NCBI GenBank assembly: GCA_902774335.1
Contig: CACYHW010000003.1
Coordinates: 242,811 to 306,810 of the forward strand
Length of the DNA stretch: 64,000 nucleotides
DNA from: an uncultured Bacteroidales bacterium
GTDB taxonomy: Bacteria; Bacteroidota; Bacteroidia; Bacteroidales; Bacteroidaceae
Direction of reading: 5' to 3'
The notes beneath the pieces were generated by a model. It did no database searches and was not told where the DNA came from. It saw nothing but the letters and a program-made list of their open reading frames with translations. Every line of letters starts with the position of its first letter. Within the stretch, counting starts at the first letter, position 1. The position numbers were made by a program, and so were the translations under genes. Shown here one piece after another: positions 41,415 through 49,554 of the stretch.

Positions 41415-42428
41415 TTAAAACCCATTGGGGTTTTTCTTCTGCCAGTTCCAACTGTCACGCACCATCTCATCCAGACCGTACTGAGCCTTCCAGCCCAGCT
41501 CACGCTCTGCCTTGGAGGGATCGCTGTAACAGGTGGCTATATCGCCCGGACGGCGGGGTTTGATGCTGTAGGGCACCTTGACGCCGTTCACTCTCTCAAA
41601 AGCCTTGACCACATCAAGAACAGAGTAACCGTGACCCGTACCCAGGTTGTAGAGTCCCAGGCCGCACTTGCGCTCTATTGCCTTGAGGGCGCATACATGA
41701 CCGCGGGCCAGGTCCACCACGTGGATGTAATCGCGTACGCCTGTTCCGTCGGGAGTGTCGTAATCGTTGCCGAAAACGCCCAATTCATCGCGCTTTCCGA
41801 CAGCCACCTGAGTCACATAAGGCATCAGGTTGTTGGGAATGCCGTTAGGGTTCTCGCCTATCAGACCGCTCTCATGCGCACCTATGGGGTTGAAGTAGCG
41901 CAGCAGCACCACGTTCCACTCCTTATCGGCGTATTGCATATCGGTCAATACCTGCTCCAGCATGCTCTTGGTCCAGCCGTAGGGGTTGGTGCAGACGCCC
42001 TTGGGGCACTCCTCGGTAATGGGAATTATCTGCGGGTTGCCGTAAACGGTGGCGCTCGATGAAAAGATTATATTCTTTACGCCGTGGTCACGCATGGCCT
42101 GTACCAGCACCAGGGTTCCGCTTATGTTGTTCTCGTAATACTCTATGGGCTTGCTTACCGATTCGCCCACGGCCTTGAGTCCGGCAAAATGTATGCAGGC
42201 GTCAAACCTGTACTGCTCCAGCACACTGTCCAGTCCCTTGCGGTCGCGGATATCGACCTTGTGGAACGGTATCTCCACTCCGCCCAGAATCCTGGACACA
42301 CGCCTCAGGCTCTCGGGGTTGGAGTTACTCAGATTGTCAACGACTACGGCGGTATGACCTGCCTTATAAAGTTCAATAATTGTGTGTGAGCCGATAAAAC
42401 CGGCGCCACCTGTTACCAGTATATTCAT
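41415..42428 (-). CDS. galE: UDP-glucose 4-epimerase
   Basis: NAD-dependent epimerase, 337 aa, the standard GalE length. The N-terminal Rossmann motif VTGGAGFIGSHT is at residues 5-16, the catalytic SSSATVYG and YGWTK (YxxxK) pair follow in the middle, and LRYFNPIGAHESGLIGE and NLGTGHGYSVLDVV match GalE. Interconverts UDP-glucose and UDP-galactose. It overlaps the upstream esterase-like gene by 4 bases and is followed by the GHMP kinase, nucleotidyltransferase and GSCFA genes, a sugar-activation operon. Confidence 0.96.
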   Translation of the reverse strand: MNILVTGGAGFIGSHTIIELYKAGHTAVVVDNLSNSNPESLRRVSRILGGVEIPFHKVDIRDRKGLDSVLEQYRFDACIHFAGLKAVGESVSKPIEYYENNISGTLVLVQAMRDHGVKNIIFSSSATVYGNPQIIPITEECPKGVCTNPYGWTKSMLEQVLTDMQYADKEWNVVLLRYFNPIGAHESGLIGENPNGIPNNLMPYVTQVAVGKRDELGVFGNDYDTPDGTGVRDYIHVVDLARGHVCALKAIERKCGLGLYNLGTGHGYSVLDVVKAFERVNGVKVPYSIKPRRPGDIATCYSDPSKAERELGWKAQYGLDEMVRDSWNWQKKNPNGF

Positions 42429-43318
42429 TTACCAATGTTTTTTCTCTCCACTGTCCAGTCCGGGCGCTGCTCCAGTCCGCTGGGGCTACCCACGAGCATC
42501 TTCTGTGCCTCCTTGTCACCCTTGAGCTGCCAATTGAGCCAAGCCAGGGCTGCAATCGAGAACTCACCGCCGTGGGGCTGGCCGTATGTGCCGCCGTGAC
42601 CTACGGGATAGTTCACTGCAATTGCGGGGACATGGTCAATCTGCTTGAAGTCATCCATGCCGTTCTCATATGCTATATCGGTGGGACCACCCAGCAGATA
42701 CATCACGGGAGTGTGAATCTTCTTGAGATCCTCCTTCTTGGGCATGGGCATACCGGGAACGGCACCCGACGGGTCGATGAACGATCCGCTGTTGCAAATC
42801 ATTATAGCCTTGAGTCTGGAATCGGCCGCATTGACCAGGGTCTGCAGTCCGCCGCATGACATACCTGCAGCAGCTATGTTCTTAACGTCAAGTTTGTTGT
42901 AATAAGGGCTGTTTTTATCGGCGTTCTGAGCTATTGCCCAGTCCAGTCCCTCTATCTGCTGTTCGGCCTTGGACTGTGCGCCGCGGTAACGCTCGCCCTC
43001 AGCCGGCCAGTAACCTATTGCTACCACCAGGAATCCGTGTGATGCAATCTCACTCAGGAAATTCTGATGCTCCCAGGGTGAGTTGGTGCAGGCTCCGTTA
43101 CCCCATACAAGGATGGGCAGCGGGTTCTTCTTACTGAACTTGCTCAAGTCTGCCGGACGGAATATGGTGTGAGCCTCAAGACTAGGCTCCTCGACCATAA
43201 TAGCCTTGTAAGGACCGGTACCGCCGTCCTCTACCACGCGGTTCTTAGTATAAGTCTCCTGAGCATTCAAGCTCATAACAAACGCTGCACCCAGCAGCAA
43301 AGAAAGAATCCTTTTCAT
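42425..43318 (-). CDS. Secreted alpha/beta hydrolase (esterase-like)
   Basis: A 297 aa exported alpha/beta hydrolase. Signal peptide at about residues 1-19 (ends SLNAQE). The nucleophile elbow is GMSCGG (GxSxG form) near residue 155 and a catalytic His is likely in YPVGHGGTYG. An early oxyanion segment VWGNGACTNSPWEH is present. The fold is close to poly(ester)/feruloyl or acetyl esterases of the dienelactone-hydrolase class. A 4-base overlap with galE suggests it acts on the sugar that this operon processes, such as removing acyl groups. The substrate is unproven. Confidence 0.82.
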   Translation of the reverse strand: MKRILSLLLGAAFVMSLNAQETYTKNRVVEDGGTGPYKAIMVEEPSLEAHTIFRPADLSKFSKKNPLPILVWGNGACTNSPWEHQNFLSEIASHGFLVVAIGYWPAEGERYRGAQSKAEQQIEGLDWAIAQNADKNSPYYNKLDVKNIAAAGMSCGGLQTLVNAADSRLKAIMICNSGSFIDPSGAVPGMPMPKKEDLKKIHTPVMYLLGGPTDIAYENGMDDFKQIDHVPAIAVNYPVGHGGTYGQPHGGEFSIAALAWLNWQLKGDKEAQKMLVGSPSGLEQRPDWTVERKNIGK

Positions 43319-43343
43319 ATTATGAAGTTTTTATAGTCTTTCG

Positions 43344-43351
43344 CAAATATA
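43344..43351 (-). promoter_or_regulatory. -7 box of the esterase-galE operon
   Basis: CAAATATA reads TATATTTG leftward, an exact TAnnTTTG match, 25 bases before the ATG at 43318. Confidence 0.5.
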
Positions 43352-43365
43352 GACATTATTCTCGT

Positions 43366-45906
43366 TTAGTAAGCTTTGGTAATTGTAAGTACGCCTGCTG
43401 AGAGGGCGGGAATACTCAGGATTACGTCGTTTCCATCGAGCTTTCCGGTCGATTTCTGCAGAGCCACAGCGTTCTTGTTCTCCATGCTGTTGGCTACGGT
43501 CAGGGAGCCGGGAGCGTAGTACTCGAACTCTGTTGCCGATATGCCTTCCCAGTCACCCTTGATGCGCAGGGTGGCGGGCTCATCGGTGGGGTTGACAACC
43601 TTTACTATTACATCGGCTCCGTTCTCGGACATGGTGGTGCTTACGCTCACGTTGCCGGTCTCACCGCTGTATGCCAGACGGTACTTGCTGAAATGGTCGT
43701 ACCAGAGTTCGGTAACCTGGCAGTTGGGAGCCTTGAACAGGTCCTTGTAGTCAAAGTTTATGAAGGCGTTGTTCCAGTCGGGGGCATCGGTACGGCGTAT
43801 AAAGAGAGCCGCGGCACCCATGGCAACCACGTCGCGGGCCTCGCACATGTTCAGGAATCCACCGGCAAACAGACCTGTACGCCAGTCGATGCTGTTCAGG
43901 TTCCACTCTGAGATAAAGAGCTTGATGTTGGGGTTGGGACCCTCGGCAATCATCTTTGCATAACGGTCGTACTGCTGGCCAAGTCGTGCAGGACCAGTGG
44001 CGTAACCACCCTGCTGCTCGTAATGGTGCAGGCTCAGGTAATCAAAGTAACTGCCGCTGCGCTTGATAAACTGCTCGTCTTCACCGAATCCGCCGCAGGC
44101 AATGATCTTGATTGACGGGTCAACCTTGCGCATGGCGGTGCTGAAATCACGTACGCACTTCTCATATCGGTCAATACCCATCTCCCACATCTCATTGTCT
44201 ATCTCCCAGTACTTCACGTTGTATGGCTCCGGATGTCCGTTGGCAGCACGTTTTGCACCCCATTCATCGGTTGCGGGGGCATTGCAGTAACGCACCCAAT
44301 TCACTGCATCCTCAAGAATGCGGTCGTATTCATCGGCCGGACGCTCAAACTTTACGCTTACCACAATAACAGGCTCGGTATTTACCTCACGGCAGAACTT
44401 GATGAACTCATCGGTACCAAAGCAGTTCTGGTCATAGTCCATCCACATCCAGTGTGCCCAGCGCTCACGGTTTTCCTGCGGGCCGATACCCCATTGCCAG
44501 TCATACTGCGCAACGTATCCGCCACCCGGCCAGCGCAGGCAGGTGGGATGCAGTTCCTTTACGGCCTGCAGGATATCGGGACGGAAACCGCCCAAATCCT
44601 TACCGGTCTGGGTGCTCATGGTAACCATATCTATCTGTACGGTTCCACCCTTGACTGAAATCGCAAAATCACCGTCGCAACTCACCTGCGGTTCCAGAGT
44701 GAATTCATATTTCTTCCACTCCTTGCTTTTTATCTTGCCAAGTGACTGGCGGGCTACAAACTGGCCATTTTCGTTACGGAGTCCCACAATAAGTTCACCC
44801 TTACCCTTGGCATATATGGAGCCAACATATTTTTCGCCCACGACTATATTCTGCGGTCCCTGCAAAATGCCGGATTCGGTCTTTACAGCCGTAATCTCCT
44901 GTGAGTAACGCATGTTCACGGCATCGTCCTTTACAAGACGGTACTTGCCCTTACCGGTAGTCCAGAAGGGAGTCCACTCAGGAGCCACCTCCGGAATCTG
45001 AACATCCTTGGGAATACCGCTGAAAACGGTCTTTTCACCGCTCTTTACAATGATGTTGCGATATGTAGCCTCGGTGTAATTCACCCAGAAAACCAGATCG
45101 TTCTTTCCGGTCTGCTCAAGACCGCTGTACTTTACAACTTCCTTGTCATCAAAGTACATGGTGACATCGGCACCCTTGCGGTTTATGCGCAGCTTGTGCC
45201 AGTCCTGATTCTCATTTACCTGATCCTTGGTGGCAGGGGTCGATGCCAAAGCAGTGAGCGTATTCATTCGTCTGCCGGGACGGCCTCCGAAACCTTGTGA
45301 TTCACGCACCTCCATAGCGCAAATGGAGAAATCGGCCGTGGAACTCTGCTGCTGCAATGCGGCGCGTGCATTGGCCTCATTGGCTGCATCAATCTGTGAC
45401 TGTGTCTGGGCGGGAGTGAATGTGCGGCCCTCATAATATGGATCGTGTATGCGTGCAAAATATGCGCTTCCATCGGCCTTTTGACCAAATGCAAAGCGTA
45501 TGTCCATCAGGCCTCCGCTCCATGAACGGCGGGCCAGCTTGTAGGAGCGCCAGTTCAGGTCCATGGTGATTTCGTAGTCATCGGACTCAACTGTGGTGAT
45601 GCTGAGAGGCTGCTCGTAACGTGTGGGAGAGTGCAGGATCATGTCATCGTCCATGTACCAGCCGTCAAAATATCCGTCGCGCGGCGGAATGCCGGGATAC
45701 TGCTCGGGCTCAAACGAGCGGCCGTATATCAACTCCTGCCAGACACCGTTGTTGGCACTGAAGTAGATGTGCTCAAACAGCTGTCCGTACAGCATCTCAT
45801 CAATAATACCTGAGGGCTGCTTGCTCTCGACTGTAATCTCATACTCGTTTTGTGCTCCGGCCGATACAGTCAGCAGCGACAGGGCAATGGTCAGTAACTT
45901 TCTCAT
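43366..45906 (-). CDS. GH51 alpha-L-arabinofuranosidase
   Basis: Glycoside hydrolase family 51, 846 aa, secreted (signal about residues 1-18, ends SAGAQ). After an N-terminal catalytic lead-in there is a long insertion (about 60-300) with a laminin-G/concanavalin-like look (DITMYFDDKEVVKYSG), then the barrel: LRWPGGGYVAQYDWQWGIG, the acid/base Glu in YWEIDNEMWEMG, and the nucleophile Glu in LFISEWNLNS. A C-terminal beta-sandwich follows. It would release arabinose from arabinoxylan or arabinan side chains. A 7-bp repeat element separates it from the upstream U32 gene. Confidence 0.95.
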   Translation of the reverse strand: MRKLLTIALSLLTVSAGAQNEYEITVESKQPSGIIDEMLYGQLFEHIYFSANNGVWQELIYGRSFEPEQYPGIPPRDGYFDGWYMDDDMILHSPTRYEQPLSITTVESDDYEITMDLNWRSYKLARRSWSGGLMDIRFAFGQKADGSAYFARIHDPYYEGRTFTPAQTQSQIDAANEANARAALQQQSSTADFSICAMEVRESQGFGGRPGRRMNTLTALASTPATKDQVNENQDWHKLRINRKGADVTMYFDDKEVVKYSGLEQTGKNDLVFWVNYTEATYRNIIVKSGEKTVFSGIPKDVQIPEVAPEWTPFWTTGKGKYRLVKDDAVNMRYSQEITAVKTESGILQGPQNIVVGEKYVGSIYAKGKGELIVGLRNENGQFVARQSLGKIKSKEWKKYEFTLEPQVSCDGDFAISVKGGTVQIDMVTMSTQTGKDLGGFRPDILQAVKELHPTCLRWPGGGYVAQYDWQWGIGPQENRERWAHWMWMDYDQNCFGTDEFIKFCREVNTEPVIVVSVKFERPADEYDRILEDAVNWVRYCNAPATDEWGAKRAANGHPEPYNVKYWEIDNEMWEMGIDRYEKCVRDFSTAMRKVDPSIKIIACGGFGEDEQFIKRSGSYFDYLSLHHYEQQGGYATGPARLGQQYDRYAKMIAEGPNPNIKLFISEWNLNSIDWRTGLFAGGFLNMCEARDVVAMGAAALFIRRTDAPDWNNAFINFDYKDLFKAPNCQVTELWYDHFSKYRLAYSGETGNVSVSTTMSENGADVIVKVVNPTDEPATLRIKGDWEGISATEFEYYAPGSLTVANSMENKNAVALQKSTGKLDGNDVILSIPALSAGVLTITKAY

Positions 45907-45920
45907 ATATAATGCATTTT

Positions 45921-46009
45921 AATTGAGAATTGAGAGTTGAGAATTGTTACGCAGGTGCGATCCATTGATTCTCAATTCTAAGTTTTCAATTCTCAATTTT
46001 TCGTGATAC
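45921..46009. repeat. AATTGAG repeat element with core, overlapping the U32 gene end
   Basis: Three AATTGAG-type units at 45921-45946, then a core TTACGCAGGTGCGAT (45947-45961), and then inverted units (CTCAATT, TTCAATT and similar) to about 46000. The core matches, with one mismatch and reversed, the one at 13905-13920. The end of the U32 gene lies in the right half, so its last residues (KIEN) and stop codon come from the repeat. Confidence 0.75.
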
Positions 46010-47269
46010 AACCTTAAACAATTTATCTCCTCTTCTAACGCGCTCCGGGGTCTTGAACGATACGCGTACTCCCTGCGGAACGGTATCGACGGTCTTGAGA
46101 TCTACTCGCGGGTCATCCAGGTTGAATGTGATGCAACCTGTGGTGGCGCCCGTTACCATCAGCTTGTCGCCGGCGCTTATGGGTGCGGCCTCGATGCTGA
46201 ACTCGGCCACCTCAATCTTGGAGAACCAGTCGGTGCACTTGCCCACATAGACCTTGGTCTCGGTGGCCTGTGATCCGTACACATCGTTCCACTCGCCCAG
46301 TCGCTGGCCCAGATAGTAGCCGTCCCAGAATCCGCGGTTGAATACCGTAGCCAGGCGCTTGTCCCACAAATCCTTCTTTTCATCGGTGAATTGGCCGTCC
46401 AGAACAGCCTGGATAGCCTCGCCGTAACACTCGGCCACGGTGCGTACGTATTCAGGTCCGCGGGCCCGGCCCTCAATCTTGAACACCTGCACTCCGGCCT
46501 CAATCATACGGTCCATAAAGCGTATGGTCTTGAGGTCCTTGGGCGACATGATATACTGGTTCTCTATGGCCAGTTCTATATCGGTCTCGCGGTCCTTGAC
46601 AATGTATCCGCGGCGGCACAGCTGCATGCAGGCCCCACGGTTGGCGCTGGCGTTCATCTCGTTCAGGCTCAGGTAGCACTTGCCGCTTATGGCCATACAC
46701 AGGGCTCCGTGACAGAACATCTCAATGCGTATCAGAGCACCTTTCGGCCCACGAATATCCTGTTCTATTATCTGCTTGTGAATCTCGGTAACCTGGTCCA
46801 GATTCAGTTCACGGGCCAGCACCACCACATCGGCAAACTGGGCGTAGAACTTGAGTGCCTCTATGTTACTGATGTTGAGCTGGGTTGAAAGATGCACCTC
46901 CATACCCACCTTGTTGCAGTAGGTCATCACCGCAATATCGCACGCAATTATGGCCGATATCCCCGCCGCCAGGGCTGCATCCACAATCTCATGCACCAGA
47001 GGGATGTCCTCACCGTACATCACGGTGTTAAGGGTCAGGTAACTCTGGACACCATGGGCGTTGCACTGGGATGCAATCTCACGCAGGTCATCCAGGGTAA
47101 AATGGCTTGCACTGCGCGAACGCATATTCAGTTTCTCCACGCCAAAGTAGATTGATCCCGCCCCGGCCTGGAACGCAGCGGCCAAAGACTCCCAAGAGCC
47201 CACCGGCGCCATTATCTCAAAATCATGCCATTGGGGACGGTTCTCTTTGGCACTACTTTTAGAATCCAT
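45986..47269 (-). CDS. U32 family peptidase-like protein (tRNA/rRNA hydroxylation class)
   Basis: A 427 aa U32-family protein. Typical members (TrhP, RlhA) help hydroxylate tRNA or rRNA rather than cleave protein, and the iron-sulfur-type cysteines are here: FCHGALCMAISGKCYLS, then NRGACMQLCRRGY. FEIMAPVGSWESLAAAFQAGAGSIYFGVEKLNMRS at residues 17-51 is the conserved N-terminal strand. The first 16 residues are not typical; their DNA includes a palindromic repeat that encodes AKENRPQWH. It is 10 bases downstream of dus, another tRNA-modifying gene. Confidence 0.85.
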   Translation of the reverse strand: MDSKSSAKENRPQWHDFEIMAPVGSWESLAAAFQAGAGSIYFGVEKLNMRSRSASHFTLDDLREIASQCNAHGVQSYLTLNTVMYGEDIPLVHEIVDAALAAGISAIIACDIAVMTYCNKVGMEVHLSTQLNISNIEALKFYAQFADVVVLARELNLDQVTEIHKQIIEQDIRGPKGALIRIEMFCHGALCMAISGKCYLSLNEMNASANRGACMQLCRRGYIVKDRETDIELAIENQYIMSPKDLKTIRFMDRMIEAGVQVFKIEGRARGPEYVRTVAECYGEAIQAVLDGQFTDEKKDLWDKRLATVFNRGFWDGYYLGQRLGEWNDVYGSQATETKVYVGKCTDWFSKIEVAEFSIEAAPISAGDKLMVTGATTGCITFNLDDPRVDLKTVDTVPQGVRVSFKTPERVRRGDKLFKVVSRKIEN

Positions 47270-47340
47270 ATTGCACTATTTATACTTTTTCAAAATCGCT
47301 TTCCTCAGATTGATGCCAAAGAGAACCGTCCCCACTGGCA
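47226..47340. repeat. Inverted pair of palindromic repeats across the dus/U32 junction
   Basis: A 27-base copy (47226-47252, contains GGGGACGGTTCTC) in the start of U32 and a reverse copy (47314-47340, contains GAGAACCGTCCCC) in the end of dus are reverse complements with one mismatch. The 61 bases between them hold the dus stop and the U32 start codon. The core belongs to the family at 6.6, 17.6, 27.3 and 33.9 kb. Confidence 0.8.
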
Positions 47341-48317
47341 CCCCAGCGTCCGGAGATTCGGTCCATTATGGCAAACAGATCTGCTACGGTCTCTGCTCTC
47401 AACATTTCGATACGTGTATGTCTGAAATCCTCAAGACCTTTAAACAGGGGGCTGGCGGCCAAATGTCGGCGTATGTGCACTATGCCGCGGCGCTCGTCCA
47501 GACGCGCAATGCTGTCCAGAGTCTCCTGCTTGAGAACATCCATCTTCCACTGGAATCCGGGATCCTCCCAATGTTCTCCGGTCTTAAGATAATGCTTTAC
47601 CTCCTCAAAGATCCAAGGACGGCCAAAGCTGCCGCGTCCAATCATTATGGCATCCACCCCATAGCGGTCAAAACACTCCTTGGCACGCTCCGGAGTAGTG
47701 ACATCTCCGTTGCCGATGATAGGTATCTTAATGCGGGGATTCTCCTTTACCTTGCCGATGAGTGTCCAGTCGGCCTGACCGGTATACATCTGAGCGCGGG
47801 TGCGTCCGTGGATAGTCAGAGCCTTGATGCCGCAGTCCTGCAGCTGCTCGGCCAGTTCCACAATGATCTTGTTCTCATCGTTCCAGCCCAGACGGGTCTT
47901 GACGGTGACGGGAATCTTGACGGCATCCACAACCGCACGGGTTATCTCAAGCATCTTGGGGATATTCTGCAGCATGCCTGCACCACCGCCCTTGCCTGCC
48001 ACCTTCTTTACCGGGCAGCCAAAGTTCAGGTCCAGCACATCGGGCCCGGCAGCCTCCACCATCTTGGCGGCTCCAACCATAGCCTCGGTGTCCTTGCCGT
48101 AAATCTGAATGGCCACCGGACGCTCCTCATCACTGATGGTCAGTTTCTGCATGGTCCGGTTCACCTCGCGTATCAGAGCGTCGCTCGATACGAACTCGGT
48201 ATAGACCATATCGGCCCCGAACCGCTTGCAAAGCAGACGGAAAGCCGGATCCGTGACATCCTCCATGGGAGCCAGGAATACCGGCCTTTCACCAAAATCT
48301 ATATCCCCTATCTTCAT
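47280..48317 (-). CDS. dusB: tRNA-dihydrouridine synthase
   Basis: Flavin-dependent reductase that makes dihydrouridine in tRNA, 345 aa. The start gives MKIGDIDFGERPVFLAPMEDVTDPAFRLLCKRFGADM. The catalytic Cys lies in the LDLNFGCPVKKVAGKGGGAGML segment (residues about 95-116), the FMN-phosphate site in IGNGDVTTPERA and MIGRGSFGRPWIF. The C-terminal last 15 or so residues (SGDGSLWHQSEESDFEKV) come partly from a palindromic repeat and may be a recent extension. It starts 1 base past the porin-like gene, and U32 follows; DusB subtype is my best guess. Confidence 0.92.
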   Translation of the reverse strand: MKIGDIDFGERPVFLAPMEDVTDPAFRLLCKRFGADMVYTEFVSSDALIREVNRTMQKLTISDEERPVAIQIYGKDTEAMVGAAKMVEAAGPDVLDLNFGCPVKKVAGKGGGAGMLQNIPKMLEITRAVVDAVKIPVTVKTRLGWNDENKIIVELAEQLQDCGIKALTIHGRTRAQMYTGQADWTLIGKVKENPRIKIPIIGNGDVTTPERAKECFDRYGVDAIMIGRGSFGRPWIFEEVKHYLKTGEHWEDPGFQWKMDVLKQETLDSIARLDERRGIVHIRRHLAASPLFKGLEDFRHTRIEMLRAETVADLFAIMDRISGRWGASGDGSLWHQSEESDFEKV

Positions 48318-48318
48318 T

Positions 48319-49536
48319 TTAGAAAGCGTACATCACAGACAAGAGCAGGCGGTTGTTGCTCACGTTGTGGGTATCGGCCACAGTGCCGTTGGCCTGCGGC
48401 GTGCCGTATGCCACGGTGGTGAGCTCATACTCAATACCCAGGTTCATATTACCTACGTTGTACTGAACGTTGGGTGCAACCCTCCACATCTTGTCAATTG
48501 TGCCGTTCTCAGCGCCGCAAATGGTGGCTACAACGAGATCCTTACCGGCACCCCAGTTGCTCATGTAACCGCCAAACAGACCGGCTTTGAGTGCGCCGCC
48601 GTACTGAACCTGTACCCATGACGAAGATGCAGCAAGAGGAGCATACTCAATGCGTCCCGGATCCAGATGGTCAACCTGTCCGAATCCTGAGCAGATACCC
48701 AGATGTGACATATTCTGACCTATCAGGGTCTTTGCTTTTACAGCAAGTTTGTCCTTGTTGTACTGAGCCTGTATCATTCCGCACAGGCTGTTCATATAGT
48801 ACTTCTTGTTATCGTCAGTATAATCAACAGAAGGTGTAATTCGCTGGAATTCCAGTCCGCCTCCGACTTTGAAATCACCCAATGTAAAGTCAACACCTGC
48901 ATAAAGCATTGGCATCATGGAACGGCGGATATAATTGTATGACTTTCCGAGAGCACCTGCAGACGGGTTTCCGGCCTGGAATATGGCTGCGCCCATCAGC
49001 TTGATATTCTTGTCCTGACCCATAAAGTACTCAAAGCGCAGCTGCGGGCTGCGGTTCAGGGCATTGAAAGGTGAGCCGATGGCGATACCCACGGTACTGG
49101 GGAACAGGTCGTTCATGGGATGCCAGGTCTGACCCAGTGTCAGAGTACTGCGTTCCCAGTCCAATGCTATGAAAGCATGACGGTAAAGCACACTGCCCGG
49201 AGCCGTGTGGCCCGAGAACTCAAGTTCTGCCTTAGCACGGCTTGCCGCACCGAATACTTCAGGACCTTTCAGCACAAAACCCAGACGGGCCATAGTGCCG
49301 AACCATGATCCCTGCGGAACTGCATTCCGGTCATGGTCATCACCCGGAACCGTAGCCTTATCGGTGGGATAAAGATAAAGGAATCCTTCGGCACCGGCTA
49401 CGCTCTCATGTGTGTTAATCCATGACTGTGCGGCAACAAATCCGTACCAATCGATCGAAACGTTTTTCTGGGCGTTTACACTCAGGGGAAGCAGGCTGAC
49501 TACAAGGGCCTGCAGGATTAAAGATTTGAATTTCAT
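48319..49536 (-). CDS. Outer-membrane beta-barrel (porin-like) protein
   Basis: A 405 aa secreted protein with signal peptide (about residues 1-22, ends SVNAQK) and many alternating amphipathic strands, ending in Phe (SVMYAF) as barrel proteins do. The start of the mature part, VSIDWYGFVAAQSWINTHESV, and the run of WFGTMARLGFVLKGPEV, LEFSGHT and LTLGQTWHPMNDLF recall DcaP-like porins. The ligand is unknown. It is 1 base upstream of dus, so it may drive dus and U32 expression; the functional link to tRNA modification is unclear. Confidence 0.75.
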   Translation of the reverse strand: MKFKSLILQALVVSLLPLSVNAQKNVSIDWYGFVAAQSWINTHESVAGAEGFLYLYPTDKATVPGDDHDRNAVPQGSWFGTMARLGFVLKGPEVFGAASRAKAELEFSGHTAPGSVLYRHAFIALDWERSTLTLGQTWHPMNDLFPSTVGIAIGSPFNALNRSPQLRFEYFMGQDKNIKLMGAAIFQAGNPSAGALGKSYNYIRRSMMPMLYAGVDFTLGDFKVGGGLEFQRITPSVDYTDDNKKYYMNSLCGMIQAQYNKDKLAVKAKTLIGQNMSHLGICSGFGQVDHLDPGRIEYAPLAASSSWVQVQYGGALKAGLFGGYMSNWGAGKDLVVATICGAENGTIDKMWRVAPNVQYNVGNMNLGIEYELTTVAYGTPQANGTVADTHNVSNNRLLLSVMYAF

Positions 49537-49554
49537 TGTTTATTGTTTAGGTAT

